64,000 bases of DNA from Cardinalis cardinalis (Eukaryota; Chordata; Aves; Passeriformes; Cardinalidae), in NCBI GenBank assembly GCA_014549065.1, contig JACDOX010000335.1, positions 372,001-436,000 on the forward strand, read 5' to 3'. The notes beneath the pieces were generated by a model. The model saw only the letters and a program-made list of their open reading frames with translations. It was not told where the DNA came from and searched no databases. A program made the translations under genes and the position numbers. Below are positions 25,840 through 39,211 of this stretch, one piece after another. The stretch's first letter is position 1, and every line of letters begins with the position of its first letter.

Positions 25840-27589
25840 CCTTTCCATCGTTCCTCTGAGTCCTAAGTTGGACAGCATCTGTCTTTCCCAAGAAGAATAA
25901 GGGTGATGGCAGGGTTACAATCAGTCATCATTGTCCCAAGTCCTTTACATGAAGATATGTTGGGTTCTTAATGAGACATTCCTCCTCTTCAGTTTTGCAT
26001 TTGTTTGGATTCATTTCTATGTTTTCTCATGTATTCTGCTTCCTTCTCTTTGACTTCCAGCTAAAGTTCAATACCTCTGTTTAACAGTGTATCCTGACTA
26101 ATGCAACTTCTTACCCTTTGCTATGCAACCTATAGCAGATCTTACCCCATGAGGTAACTACAGACCTAAGCTGAAGCAGGCAAGGTGAAAGTCCTTTGGT
26201 CATTAACGCACCATTAAAGCACCTTAACACTGGCTCTGGACAGCATAGACCTGATCATGTCCTGCAACTTTACACCATGAGGTCAGTACAAAGCCTTTTA
26301 CTAGGGATGATAGAATGGTAAAAGTTGTATCTGTGAGTTTTAGGAAATATGCACATGGTTTTTTGAAGTTTTTGTAAGAAAAAAAAATACATAGTATTCC
26401 ATCTGAACTTTCACCAGAACAAAAGGACTTACCAATTGTGCAATTAGACTTAATAAATAGGAAGATAGTTCCCCTTTCAATCCCCAGGATAAGTGAACTT
26501 TCAACCCCACTTTTTACACAATCTGTGTGTGTGGCTATGATGTGATCTCCTCTGATATTTTAATTCAGTGACAAGAGACTCACAGTTTATTGGAAAACTG
26601 GGTGATACATTTTCTGTGTTGTGTGGAGGGATAGCATCAGCTATCTTAAAACTTCTGTTAGGAGTATTATTCCAAAGCCTTCTTTTCTACTCAAGGTCAG
26701 AGGCAGATTCACAAAATGCATTCACAGCACCCACCACTTTTCCCAGCAACCAGGCTTTTAAGGAACTCTCTCAGGGTAAAACTCAAATGTTCTTTTTTCT
26801 CCCTTGCCTTTCTTGTTGTGTTATTTTTAGCTGTACAGCAGGTACTAACTGTCATTCATTCAATCAAGATTGTTTTAATATACTGATAGACTTTTGCTGG
26901 AGAAGTTTAGTGAATCTGTCAAGAACAGTATCAGCACTATAATGATTTTGAGAATTTTTAAAATTTTTCTACTTAATGCAAGTGGCAGTTGTTCAACATT
27001 CACAGTCTAAATTCAGTTACTGGAAGCTGAAGAAATTTGAGAAAAGGAAATAGAGCAAAAATAGTATAGGTAAGATTAAAAAAAACTTCTTTTTCAATAT
27101 AGAAATGGTTGGATGCTTCATAGAGTAACTTAAATCATATATTAATTTAAAAATTCCAGAAAGAAAAAAATTGTAGAAAGTAAAAATTGTGGAAATTGAT
27201 AAGAAACTTAGTCAAGGAATGTATAATTCACTTCCATGCAAGTGAAGGCTCAATAGCTAAAGTTTTCATTAAAACACTTGGGGCTCTTACACTTTATAAG
27301 TTTAATTATTTTTAAGTTGAAATATCTGACAAAATGAACAATTGGTGCTAAAAAGGAAATACTCAGAAAACTGTAATTATGGGAATATTATAGACAGGAG
27401 GAAAAAACTCAAGGCATGACAAGGGCCTTCAGTCTCAATTATTTTTATGGAATGTATATTTGGATACATTTTACTCTTCCTCTTGGGGCTTTCCTCAACG
27501 CTCTGTCAGAACATCAAGAATATTTCATCTCAGTTGTAATCTTGGTCTGGGTGTTCACATATGTATAAAAGAGGTATGATACTGGTACT
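25840..27589. other. Unique noncoding sequence, nothing recognised
   Basis: No gene or named repeat is seen. The longest open frame, 26568-26942 on the plus strand, has no motif, no resemblance to a known family, and a skewed composition typical of chance frames. Confidence 0.45.
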
Positions 27590-28450
27590 GGTGAAATTTG
27601 GTGTCATGAGTCTCACAGCAGGAGTACTGGGATGGAGGGGAGGGCAGGGCAGGTGAGTTAGAGGTGTCGTACTCTATGCAAGGGACAGGTTTGATTATAG
27701 AGTTCTTACAGTTAACACTGATGTGGTTGAGAGACTCTGGGTAAGTATTAGGGGGATGGAGAATAAAGGAGAGGTAGTAGGGGATGTTTAATACTGATCA
27801 CTCAGTCAGGATGTAAGCACTGATGAGTTGTTTTACAGCCAGTTTGGAGAAATTTCAGCATCAGCAGCTCTTGTCCCTGTGTGAAATTTCAACTTCCCAG
27901 ACACAACTGGAAATATCACACTGCTTTGATAAACAGGTCTTGGAAACATTTCAGGCTTGTAGCAGATAATTTCTTGTCTGAGGTAATTGAAGTATCAGCT
28001 AGAAAAGATGCCCTCTGAGATTTTCTGCCTGTGAATAAGGAGGTATGTGATGGTAGGTGTCTGTGTTAGCCACAGGGATCATTAAATGCTTGAGTCTAAA
28101 ATTTTCAGGGTAATGAGAAAAAAAAGACAAAAGAAGTACTATCCTGGACTTCATGAGAGCAAATCTTAAGCTATTCAGAGAGCTATATAGTAGAGTACTC
28201 TGGGAATCTGCATTTGGGCGCTTAGGAGTCCACAAATGTTGGTCAATATCACAGAACAATCTTTGAGAATTACATGAGCCAGTAATTCCCTGTGTCCTAA
28301 GTAGGAAAGAAGACCAATTTGGCTGAATGTGGAGATCAATAGTAAAAGAAACCGTATGATCTCTGGAAGCAAGGTCAAACTTTGCAGGAAAAGCACTGAA
28401 CTGTGCTTTATACATGCAGACAGAAGACAAAAAAAAGGCCAAAGTTCAAT
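27590..28450 (+). pseudogene. CR1 LINE ORF2 relic (endonuclease domain into linker)
   Basis: The plus strand follows the CR1 ORF2 order. It includes gagtctcacagcaggag, a Leu-Trp-type segment at gagactctgggtaagtatta, agtcaggatgtaagcactga, and an eroded version of the GDFN motif at 27875-27890 (tgtgaaatttcaacttccc). Next comes a segment translating to NFLSEVIEVSARKDAL, then an aagaagtactatcctggact block matching the linker before the reverse transcriptase. The apurinic-type endonuclease cuts target DNA during retrotransposition; this copy has many frameshifts and stops and is dead. No 3' untranslated region is attached. The 147-codon minus-strand frame at 27999-28442 is only its antisense. Confidence 0.78.
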
Positions 28451-28519
28451 TACAGTCAAAACTGGCTATTTTTGTTTAAGGAAAACAAGAAGGGCCTTTC
28501 TAATACATTAATATTCTCC

Positions 28520-28645
28520 TAAAAAAAACCAAAACAAAACAAAAAAAAAACCAAGAAACCAAACCAAACAAAAAAAACCCCACCCCCCAAAAAAAAAAAC
28601 CAGCAACAACAAAAGGCAAAACTAACAAACAAAAAAACCCTCAGA
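28520..28645 (+). repeat. A/C-rich low-complexity tract
   Basis: The tract consists of A-runs of 3 to 11 separated by C or CC (aaaccaaaacaaaac, ccaaaccaaac, cccaccccccaaaa, caacaacaaaa), with almost no G or T. It is strand-asymmetric and may be a degenerate poly-A expansion behind the CR1 relic that ends about 70 bp upstream, although CR1 elements do not normally end in poly-A. Confidence 0.85.
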
Positions 28646-29350
28646 AAAATAATTTTATCTGTTTCAATTTCCCAGGGATATGCTTCTATTTAGTAATGTC
28701 TATATTAGCTGATACAGGATGTGTTCTTTTTTAACAATCGGTATTATCCACAAAATTTTAAAGAAGGGAAAATCTATTGTTACGTTTTTTTCTTCTTCAC
28801 TCTTAGGACCAACATGGAAGAGGGATGGCTAAACATATTCTTGTCTTCTCTTATGATAGTGTAATTACCTTAAATCTTACAAGCACTGCCTTTTGATTGC
28901 AAAGTTAAAGATGCTTATAGGTACATGTGCTGTAAAGAAGCGATTCTCAAATTGCACTGATAAAAAAATATCGGGGGGAGATTCCAGTATTCAGTCTTCA
29001 GGCAATGTAGTATTGAGCTGATCAAATAAAAAAAATCATCGTTTGACTGTAATAGTCAGACATTTTTCACTGAATATCCATGCTTACATTAGTGGAAAGG
29101 ATAGCACTCCATAAAAAATGAACTTGGAATTTGCTATATAAGAAACTCTGTTTTTTACAAACTTTGCACCATTTGTTGCAAAAATTGCAAGTGAAGGAAT
29201 CAACCCATGGCCCACTCTATTTGATTATAGTTTTTTCCTATACTGAATGATGGATTGCTTAAGGGAAATAATTTCTGTATGTCTAAAATCTATATGTCTC
29301 TGTTTTTATTCAGAGATATATATTCCCTCTTGGTCTCTGCTTTGTGTTGA

Positions 29351-29367
29351 TTTTTTTTTTTTTTTTT
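29351..29367 (+). repeat. Poly-T run (17 bases)
   Basis: This is an uninterrupted homopolymer of 17 T, probably length-variable and error-prone in the assembly. Confidence 0.9.
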
Positions 29368-30984
29368 GAGCAACTAATATTTTGTGAGAACTTATGTTCA
29401 AAATTTGTGGAGACTTCAGAACTCTCAGAAGATAAGTGATTTTGAAGTCTCTCTAAAGAACAGGTGACCTGAACTGTAAGTGAAAAGGAAATAGTTGAGA
29501 AATAAATATTCTGCATTAGGAATGGGTGATGACTTCCTGTATTTAGGGAATGGCTGTAATTTTTAACATGCATGAAAGGTCTGGGTAATAAATCTGCAAA
29601 AGTACATCTGCCTACATACAACCTTCTTTTTTAGATGTCCGTGCTATACTGCAGTTCAGATCTTGATGGTACTACAAGCTTCTTATATTTCTTCATTTCA
29701 AATAGAAACACTTAATTTTCTGCGCTTCTTGTCCCGAATTCTGTTTGTATCACAGAAATTCCAAACTAAAAAGTCCTTGCACTTTACCTCCGAGTTTGCT
29801 GCACATCTCCTCTAATTAACAAGAAGAAGAAAAAAACCCTCAACCAACTTAATAATCTATTTCTTTTTTCCTAAATAATAAAACTAGAATGAGATTTAGA
29901 AAGACTTGGCAAAGTGAAAAATTAGAAAGACACTGATACAATTCAAGGAAATAAACAAACAAAAACTTTCAAGAAATTCCTAGACAGATCAGCATTTTTG
30001 TGGTGACAATTTTTCATGGTGGAATGAAAAAGACATAAATTGAAATAGAATTAAGTAATTTCACAGTATGTCATTGAGACTGTCAGAGTAGTATTCACTG
30101 ATATTTATGAGGCAAAATTGAGAATAAGAACGAAATTGAGAAATAAGATTGAATGGGAATATTTTTTTCCCTTCGAGTTAATGAAGCATAATGATTTTCT
30201 TGGACTTATCTGCATTTTTGTTTGACCTGAGCAAACTTCTCCAGTCAATTACAGAAATAGGTAATTATTACTAAGTAAAGCCTTGCTCTACTCAAAAAAC
30301 TTCCTTCTCTTTTAATCCCTCTTGGAAATACTTTATTGGAAACATATTTTGTTTCTTCTGTTGTAATATCTCCTGAATCTCTCAGGTGTTGCTTTATCAG
30401 TATATAATTTGTCTTCTTTTCCTGAAGTCTTTTAGGTACAGAATATGTCTCCAGTTGTAAAACATTGTATGAATCTATCAATGATTAATAGCAATGATAC
30501 AGCTGAGTAAATAGAGATGACTTTTTTGAGATTGGAAAATGCTGCTGCTTTATTAGAGAACAAAATTAAAAATAAACATTCTGGTGTAACTGCACCGACT
30601 TTGGAGACAGTTGGCCTGAAGGTCACCAGTGTTTGTCTGCCTTGCCATTTTGAAGAACACTGCACTTCCCCTCATTCTCTTTATGCTTGTTTCAACATGG
30701 TCATCTGTTCTGTTATCCTCTTTCCAAACTTTTTATAAACAGGACTTTTGTTCGTTACAGGCCATTATAAGCTCTGACTTTAAAGCAAAGTAGAGAGAAA
30801 TATGAGCAAAAGAGAAGGGAGAAAACCACTGGAAATAATGTTGGAGTAAAGCCTTTGTATAAAAGTAGATATTACCAAGTCACAACATTATTTTCTCTTT
30901 TACAAAAAGATTCCTATTTTCGTAAGGGTCCAACACTCCAGTTCAATAGTTTCTGACTCTTTAAGCCTCTGTGATGATGTCTCA

Positions 30985-31365
30985 CAGAGGGAATTGACCC
31001 AGCAATGCCAAGCCTACCACCAAACGCTATTGCTCTCCACAACTACCTGAGAGAAGGCTGTAGTCAGCTGGGAATCAAACTCTTCTCCCAAGTAACATGT
31101 GACAGGAGAAGGGGAAGTGGCATCAAATGGCTCCAGGGGAGGTTTAGATTAGATATTAGAAAAAATTCCTTCGTGGAGTAGGTTGTGAGCACTGAAACAG
31201 AGTACCCAAAGAGAAGGGGTGGAGTCACCATCCATGGAAGCATAGAAAACACGTGTGGCCATGACACTTGAGTACATGGTTTAGTGGGGAACATGGAGGT
31301 CATACTAGGCTGATGGTTGGACTTGATCTGACAGATCTTTTCCAAAGTTAGCAATGCTATGATAT
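30985..31365 (+). mobile_element. CR1 LINE 3' end
   Basis: The plus strand shows acaactacctgagagaaggc, cttctcccaagtaacatgtg, caggggaggtttagattaga, tattagaaaaaattccttcg, ggagtcaccatccatgga, acatggtttagtgg and ggttggacttgatct, ending in gcaatgctatgatata, a relic of the terminal octamer repeat. This is the standard order of an avian CR1 3' untranslated region in sense orientation. It is truncated at its 5' side after about 380 bp and carries scattered substitutions. A 108-codon antisense frame over it is incidental. Confidence 0.92.
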
Positions 31366-34300
31366 ACTTACCCGAATTTTCCAAGACCATATCTCTCAGA
31401 TTTCTCTGTCAAGGCAATTATTTTTTCAGAGGGAAAATCTTGGCACAACTGAAAAGTAGTTTAGAGCAGAGAACAGGATGAAGCATCTTTCAAGTAAAAG
31501 GAGGTCATCCTAAGCAGTGCACAGGAACTTTGGCTGGCAGACTTAATGTTCAACATATTACATATTATTAGGAAAGAGAAAGTCTACTGAAGTAGTTTTC
31601 ATAGAAATATTANGCTAATTAAGGGGTAAAAAAAGGGTTAATGGTTAAGAATTCCAAAAGGTCATTTAAGAGACTCTGTGATTGGACAGTAAAATGCTAA
31701 GTGATATTTTGTATCAATGAAGGTCAAATCATGCACACAAGGTGGTAACATTCCTAATGCACTTAAAAAATTATTCTCTCTGAGTTTGTCATTCTCACTC
31801 AAGAGTGAGTTCTAAGGCTGTAATAGAAGGGCCTGTTATACAGTGATAATAATCAGCAGCAATCCAAAGTGTACGTTAGAAGTTATTGGAAAATGAACAT
31901 AAAATAAACCTANAGGATATTATTACACTACTGTACAAATTCAAATTTTGAATGTACCTTAATTACAGAGGACAGTTTTGTTTCTCTGAGTCAAAACAGG
32001 TCTACAAGGCTGGAGAGAATTTGGAGATTTAACAGCTGTGAATCTACAGTACCTTTGAGATCATGCTGTGTAGCTGAGCATTGATGGCTGTGGTCCTTGA
32101 TCACGTTTGAGGAAAATGTGAGGCAGAGTGACCATCATCTTTCTTCCCTATCCTTTCTCATTTAATGTTGACTTTTCTATAGTCCTGTCCCATTTCACAA
32201 AAATAAGGGTGTGATCTCATCAGATTCCCATAGAGACTACCTTCAGTTTAAGACAAAGGCTTCTTTTGCGCCCATCAGATATCTTTCCAACTCCTTCTAG
32301 AGGAGGACTTCTATTTCACAAGGTGTGTCTCCTGTCTCTTCTACATCCCTTGGTCATATCTTGCAATTTTGGCTACACTCACATCTTATTCTGTACCCTG
32401 TTTGTGAAATTGTACCACAAACCTCTATTTAACCTTTTGTTATACATTGTCACTGTTTAACTATTTCATTATGTTATTTTTAGGTCTTCAAGAAAAAGCA
32501 AATATTGGTTACATCCTGACAAGTACACTTTGAATTTATGGGTATAACAAGCCTTTATATTGGCTGTACAACTCCTGGATCCCTGAACTAGCACATTGTC
32601 CTGTACAAGAAAAGAGGCTGGTAAATCTTGTGACTTGGTAACTCATACTAGGTGGAAAGCTAATCCACAAGTAATACAGAAGAAACCCCAAAGGAAGAGA
32701 ACAAAGAGCAGAGGAAATCCTTACCACCAATGATAGCTCAGGATATTCAGCAGTGAGATGCCCAAGAACGGAAGTTTTCTGTTTCATCTTTCATACTGCT
32801 AGGTTGAAACTACATTTTCTGGAGAAAAANATAAACTGCCATTATTTTATTATTTGATTGTGCAAGAGTCTTGATAAGAGTTGAGAGAATTAGCTCATAG
32901 CAACTGTGGGTGTAAGGCCCTATTCCATCCTCTTTTGTTCACTTTGTTTATGGTTTCAAAAGCTGAAGGAATTGAATGTTTTTTCCTGCACAAAATCCTG
33001 CATTTCACCTCAGTTTGGGCAATCCTCGTATTCTCAGCAATTTTTTTTNATCAAGCCTAATGTGATGAAGTAATGGGAGGAGAAATTCAATCTATTTGTA
33101 AATGCTTGTCCACAAGCTGAAACTACTGATGCACTTCCCAAGACTTCTGCTAGACATAAAATAGATAACTATCTCAAAAGAAATAAATTGCTTATATTGA
33201 TGAAGGAATTTTTGGAGGACAAACCACATTTGTCACAAAGTTACATAATAGTAAGTTTTGATTTTCTCAGTTGCCAGGTGTGAGCCAGTAGTTTATATTT
33301 CTCACCATAGTGTTGGTTTGCAGGGTGTGGAAGAGTAGTTAACCATCAGCTCTCTTACGAACTTCTGCTGTGGTAACACAGACTGGAAGAGATGTGGTAA
33401 AAGGTATTGCATACAAAATGCTCGTAAGACCATGATTTTAAGTAGAAGGATATTCTCTGAATTAATGAGCTTCAAATCAGATTAAATTCTAATGTACCAA
33501 TTAACTGAGGAAAATACCAGATGTCATGTTTAGCAACTGTTATTAAGCTTGATAATTTAAAAATATCTTATATGTTACAACTGAGATGGCCCATTGATTA
33601 ATTTTTATTCATCAGTCAAAAAATAAGTTCTGCTTATTTTCATAGTTCTGTACTCAGAATTATTATAAAACAGTAAAAGCTTTCCGTTATATTTCACAAA
33701 ATGAGCTGCCAGCTTGTTTTTGTGCAACAGTTAATAGTTGCATGCTTAGGTGCTCAGTGGGGTTGGCTATACACCCAGAATGTATTTCAGGTTGAGCTGA
33801 AAACTGGGGTTAAATGTGAGATAGACACATCAGGCTGATGTTTCTCTTACGATCTTTAATCATATTTATTATTTCTTTAGATGGCTCACTAACTCTGGGG
33901 TGCTGAGATCGAGCTCTCTGTACCTCTTTAGGGTATGGACCACAGGAAACCGGACCAATGATATTATCTTCCAAAACATGACTGTAGCAAACAGAGTTAA
34001 ACTTCTCTTAACCTTTTTCAGTGAGTCATTCACCTCTTCTGAAAATTAGCAGCAGAAATCTGAAAGTGCTTCCTTTCCTTGTCTCCTAAGCTGGAAATAT
34101 TTTTGTGCGGCTAACTGGATCATGGTAGAGCCACTAGGATATCATTCCTCAATACATCTACTTGTACCCTAAGTCAGAAGTATAAGTTGTCTGAGTACAA
34201 CAGAGCAGCTTAGTACTCTTGGTTGAACAAAAATAACTTAAGATGTTCCACTGATGATGATTACATTGAATAATTTATAGACTCCCATGTCATGTAAGAT

Positions 34301-37300
34301 TACCTATTAGCAAATAGGGATCCTTTGGGTATGTTAATTCTACATTTATCTCAGAAGAATGAGAAAACACTGTTTTCCCCTTTTTAAGATTGTAGGTAAA
34401 AGGCAAATTTAATCTTAGGAAGTACTAGAAAGAAGGAGAATGAAACTGAGGGAACTANCGCACTATTGTTGACCTCACACTTAGAATGACGTGCAGTCTG
34501 GTTGAATCTTAAATTCATAAAGGTTGTCAGAAGATCAGCAAATCTGACTAAATGTAGGTAGTTGTTTACTATATGAAGAAGTTTCTAAATAAACTTGATT
34601 TTAATTGAGCTTGAGAGTCATTAAAGGGAGATAAATGGGACTTAGAGAAAAAAGAAAAGGTGTTAGCTATTCCCTCTCTGTTCCAGTAAAAGGAACAGGT
34701 AAAATCAAATTAATCTATCAAGTGACAGGTTCAAAGTAAGTAAAAAAAGTTGACCTGTAATTAAGCAGTAAAATTACTTGCCACCATTGTTGTGTATATC
34801 ACATTTATTTACATAGACTTGAAATGACTGGACAAATAAATTGATGGAAGAGAAATCCAGAGAGACACTTTTACCTAGAAATTCATGGTGANAAATACTT
34901 CAGACTGAATTGCAGGTTGTTAAAGACAGGAAATATATTTCACAGACAATATTTGTGTGCCTCTTTTGTTATTTACCCTTTCACAAGTATCTGCTTTTAG
35001 TACAGTTGAAAATGGGATACAGGTCATGTTGATCTCTGGTTTAAAGCAATATGACATTTCTTAGGTTCAGAAGATAGATCTGGATTAGAATGACAGGTTC
35101 CTCTTCAGACATGAGCAAGTATTCTTTTCCAATACAGAAGTACATTTGAAGAAAAGACTTTCTTCTAGCTTTTAATATTGTGGAATACTCTCCTGTGAAC
35201 GGGAATGGAAAAGAGATCGAATGAGGGACCTTCAGGAAAAGAAAGACTAGCCAAAAAATGGAGAAACAGAAAAGAGGGTTCATATCTATTTTTAAGGTTC
35301 TGGAAATTCTAGAAGCTTATGCAGTGCTCAAGAGGACAGGATTACAGCATATGTCTGTTAATAATTACTGAATCACTTTCATCTAATGGTGAACCTCCTG
35401 CTACCTTAGCATTTACTATCTGATTGAATTATGGAAGCATACACCATGAAAATATGCCTTAGATTAAAATCTAATTTGTCTTTAAAATAGAAGGGCTAAA
35501 ATTGTAGTTATAGTCCTTTGTTTTCTTGTGAAATCTTCTACATAAATATTAAAATTGACCTTCTGAAATGCATTGCAAGCATGTATCAGCTAAAATATTA
35601 ATAAGTAATTAAGAACCAGGATTTTTTTTCCTGAAAAATAAACTAGATCAATCTCCAAAGACAGTTTTTTCTTTAAAGAAAATTGTATTTCAGTGCCTGG
35701 CAGAACAATTTAAAATTGTTTTCCAATGTCATATCCAAATTTACAGCTTGAGATTTTAAAGAATACCAATGAGNTTTTTTTGCTCTTGTAATCAACCACT
35801 GGTATTTACTTTTGTTTAACATTNTATAATTGCAAGGACCAGCTCCCCTCTCAAGGGAATCAGATTTTAGAATCATATTTTAAATTCTGAGTTCTTCCCA
35901 CTTGAAATCACAAAGCTTTCACAGCCAGTCACAGAAGTGACAAATTCTTGGCTAGCACCGTAAACTACTCTCAGTGCAGAAGACAGTTTCATATTCCACT
36001 GTCATAGCTACCTTCTTCCGTTGACATGTTCCTTGCTTCAAGAGGTTAATAAAATTGTTGATATTCTCAAACACAAAGAAGAGAACTTCAAGCAGAACTT
36101 ACAGCCAGCTGTTTGGCTTCAGAATGGTTCCTTTGTTCTCTTTGGGAAAATGAAATGTCAGGATGTTTCCATCAGCTCTGTAGGGTCAAGTTCTCTTCTG
36201 AGAAGCCCCTGACATCTAATCTTGTCTTCTTTGAAAGAGGCATTGATCTGCCTTGGAACATCCCTTATTATTGATTGTAAAATCATTTGTGTGGGTTTCT
36301 ACAATCCCTACTCCTGACAATAGAAATATTCCAGCCATTTGGAATGGTTTGTGCCATCATCTCCCCTCGTCTCCCTTTCTCCTATATTGTTAACAATTTC
36401 TGTTAATTAGAGTTTCCAAGCTGTCTCATGCAGAAGTGTTCATGCAGAGGCTACTTATCTGTAGCTTTGGTTAAACTAACAATATCCATTAGCAGAAGGT
36501 GCCTGTTCTAGCAGACAATATGTTGCCTCATTTTGGGGTATATGTGAATGTCTAAATACTTGATTTGTGTACTGGAATTTCTTCTGTAACAGGTTCCAGA
36601 ATTTTCTCTATGTCTATACACATGGGAATAAACAATTCAAAGAAATTGCAGAGTCTAAGTAGAAACAAGGAAAAACAAGTATGTGAATAGCAGTATATAA
36701 GATGTGACAGGTTGCATTATGCTGCATCTTCTTTTTTAAGAGGTCACTAAAAAATTGATAAGAAACTCTTCCACAACATCTCTAAGAACAATCAGAGCCA
36801 TCATGCCTTAAATGTGTGATTCACTCAACTGAAGAGAATTAGTTTCAAAGTTAAATCAAGTTATCTGAGCCCTATCTTAAATGTGATTTCTATCAAAACA
36901 CTTTGTTTCCCAGTCTCAAGCCTTATAAAGAGTAACCTCTCCTTAGAAAATTTCATGTAGTAACATTCTGCTATGACAACTTGTCTGAAAAGTGTACTTT
37001 CCTTCATGCCCAACTAATTACAGTTTTTCTATTAATCAGCTATCTTTGTCCTATTCCCAGGGCGAAATGTGTCAAGAAAAATGTTCTAAACTTGTTTTTA
37101 TTCCCATCCCTTTCCTATTTACAAAGGAAATACATTTAGTTGTTTTCTTCTTCTCATGGAAACATCAAAAACAATAGTTAGCAAGTGTTAAAGTCAGATT
37201 TCTTCAGCTTTCTTATGAAATATTAAGAAATCTTTTCTTTAATTTACTGTTCAATATCCATGAAGTTTTCCCATCAAGGCAAATCAACATTTTGTTAACA

Positions 37301-38217
37301 ACGGAAAAAATTCAAGCAATTTTATTTTCACAGGATAAAGAAAATAAAATAGTTTTTAATGCAAATANGATCTAAAAATCAACAAAGCCATTGTGTAAAG
37401 GCATAATTTTGAGTCTCTTCTAACAGTTCTTCTCATAAAAGGGGTTAAAAATCTCCATTTAGTAACTTTTANGTATGTGAATGTACAGTTGCGGCTCACA
37501 GGAGTGATGCAATCTGATTTTAAAGGCAAATATTTTGGTTTTTTAGTACTTAATCTTCTTTTTCTTTAACTTACATATTATTGTTATTAAAAAAAAAGAC
37601 AAAAAGGAGATAAAATACCCACATATTAATCCAATCAAACTGTGTCATCTGTTTAGCATGGGTAAGAATCAAATTCCTTCAAATATAGCAGGTTTTAATG
37701 CTACTTCAAGTAACAGGTTTAGGACTGAGGAAGTTGTTTCAAAATATTTTTCCTAATGTTTCAAGTAGATAATTTATCTTTAACATTCCTATGTTTCCTT
37801 TTAGCAATCTCTTTAGTATATAGCTATTATTAAGCTGAAAAGTAATGCACTATCATGCATAGCAATATGCTTTTCTTTATGTCTTTGTAATTAATTTGGT
37901 GCTGTTAGATAATTGTGTCTAAGAAAGAGTCTACTTATGGAAATTTTTCAGAGAACAAGTGAATATATAAATATTCTTTATTCAAATATTTAAAATGGAA
38001 TTGTAATAGAAAGGTATTAACATTAGCAATAAGTAAAACACATTTAATTAGGGTTCTTAGATAAAAATCACANGCCATAAAATACTATTTTTAATAATTC
38101 TGGTTTTTAATATATGTAGAAATCCACCGTAGTGTTAAACTATTGCAATTTCTAGCAAAATCTTTTTGTTTATTTGTGTTAATTAATAACAATAGGAAAC
38201 ATACATCCATGCATCTG
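31366..38217. other. Unique AT-rich noncoding sequence (about 6.8 kb)
   Basis: This is the longest stretch without a recognisable repeat. I see no exon, RNA gene or transposon. Ambiguous bases reappear at 31614 after a gap of about 6 kb. Open frames at 32266-32460, 32536-32787, 35041-35283 and 36992-37177 are short and without motifs. Confidence 0.5.
38213..38217 (+). repeat. Left target-site duplication ATCTG
   Basis: The five bases ATCTG directly before the LTR are identical to those at 39569-39573 directly after it, as expected for retroviral integration with a 5-bp stagger. Confidence 0.9.
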
Positions 38218-38374
38218 TGTGGTAGTTTGANAGGAAACAGGTTTTCTGGGAGGTTGTAGTCAAACCAATGGGTGCTCAGATTTTAATATTGGCATCTCTT
38301 TTGTCCACTGAAATTTGGATATGCCTCTGAGAACACACAGGGGTTAAAAACAGAGCTGCTTGCCCTGGGAGGTT

Positions 38375-38700
38375 CTCTTGGGACTTCGGGAAAAGAGGTC
38401 GGATCTCCCGCCCCTGTCCAGCTGCTGCTGCTGGGCAGGGAAGGGGCAGCCATGCGGTAGGCCTGGGCCTGGACAGAGATGGGAGGTNAAGAGGCCCTTG
38501 AGGATGGAGGGGTGGAGGAGGTGGAGGAGCACCAAGAGACATCGGGCAGCCACCACCCCACCTAGGGAAGAGAGAGGGGGAGAGCCGGCGTCTGAATTTG
38601 ATAGCGGCCGGCTGAGAAGGAGAAGGCGGGGGGNTGCGGCGAGGAGGTGCCCGGCAGGGCAGCGTGGGAGCTCCAGAGCTCCGGACAGGCAGAGNCTGAA
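38375..38700 (+). other. CpG-rich segment inside the LTR
   Basis: GC content is clearly above the rest of the window, with CpGs in tcggatctcccgcccct, atgcggtaggc, gccggcgtctg, gatagcggccggctg and tgcggcgagg. Within an LTR such a segment often overlaps U3 promoter sequence. Three ambiguous bases fall inside it. Confidence 0.7.
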
Positions 38701-39211
38701 ATTTTTAACCCTTTTCTTGCATGATGGAAACTTTGCAAATGCTGATCCTCCTGGAGCTGAATGAGAAGAGAGATAAGAGATGAGATAAGAGGGGATGGAC
38801 CATGAGGGAAGTAGAAAGGACTCTTTGAGTGGGAGTCGGGGAGATGATGGAGTGNCCTTTTGGCTGGACTTTTTTTGTGTGGCCATGGATGGAACCATTT
38901 TTTTTTCTCTGTGACACAGAGATTGCATTTAGGGGGAGACAGGCCTCAGAACCAGAAGGGTCAGTGTGGATGCCCCTCGGCCCCAGGGGGTGCAAAAAAT
39001 GTGGGGGGGACAGGTGTCCCGAAGGAGAGACTGTGCCTTTTTTTGGAATGAGACAATGCATCCTTGAAAGACAACCCTAGAAGCAGCTCTGGTCCATGTA
39101 CAGTGGTGAGAGCACTGAGCATGGAAGGAAGATGTCACGATGGCAAAGGATCTCCGGGCAGTGCTGTGAGTGACATGGAAACACACGAGGTTTCAACAGT
39201 GTTTGTACACT

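Larger units (their letters stand above)
28451..30984. other. Noncoding sequence with low-complexity tracts
   Basis: Apart from the A/C-rich tract at 28520-28645 and a run of 17 T at 29351-29367, I recognise nothing. Open frames at 29310-29621 and 30432-30738 are short and show no domain. Confidence 0.5.

Noticed and set aside
26568..26942. 124-codon plus-strand frame with hydrophobic stretches
   Set aside because: It has no family resemblance, no upstream promoter feature or splice context that I can support, and the hydrophobicity reflects T-rich sequence.
27999..28442. 147-codon minus-strand frame
   Set aside because: It is antisense to the decayed CR1 endonuclease/linker region.
38344..38928. 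194-codon minus-strand frame and overlapping frames in the GC-rich part
   Set aside because: These lie inside the LTR at 38218-39568, contain several ambiguous codons, and owe their length to low stop-codon frequency in GC-rich DNA.
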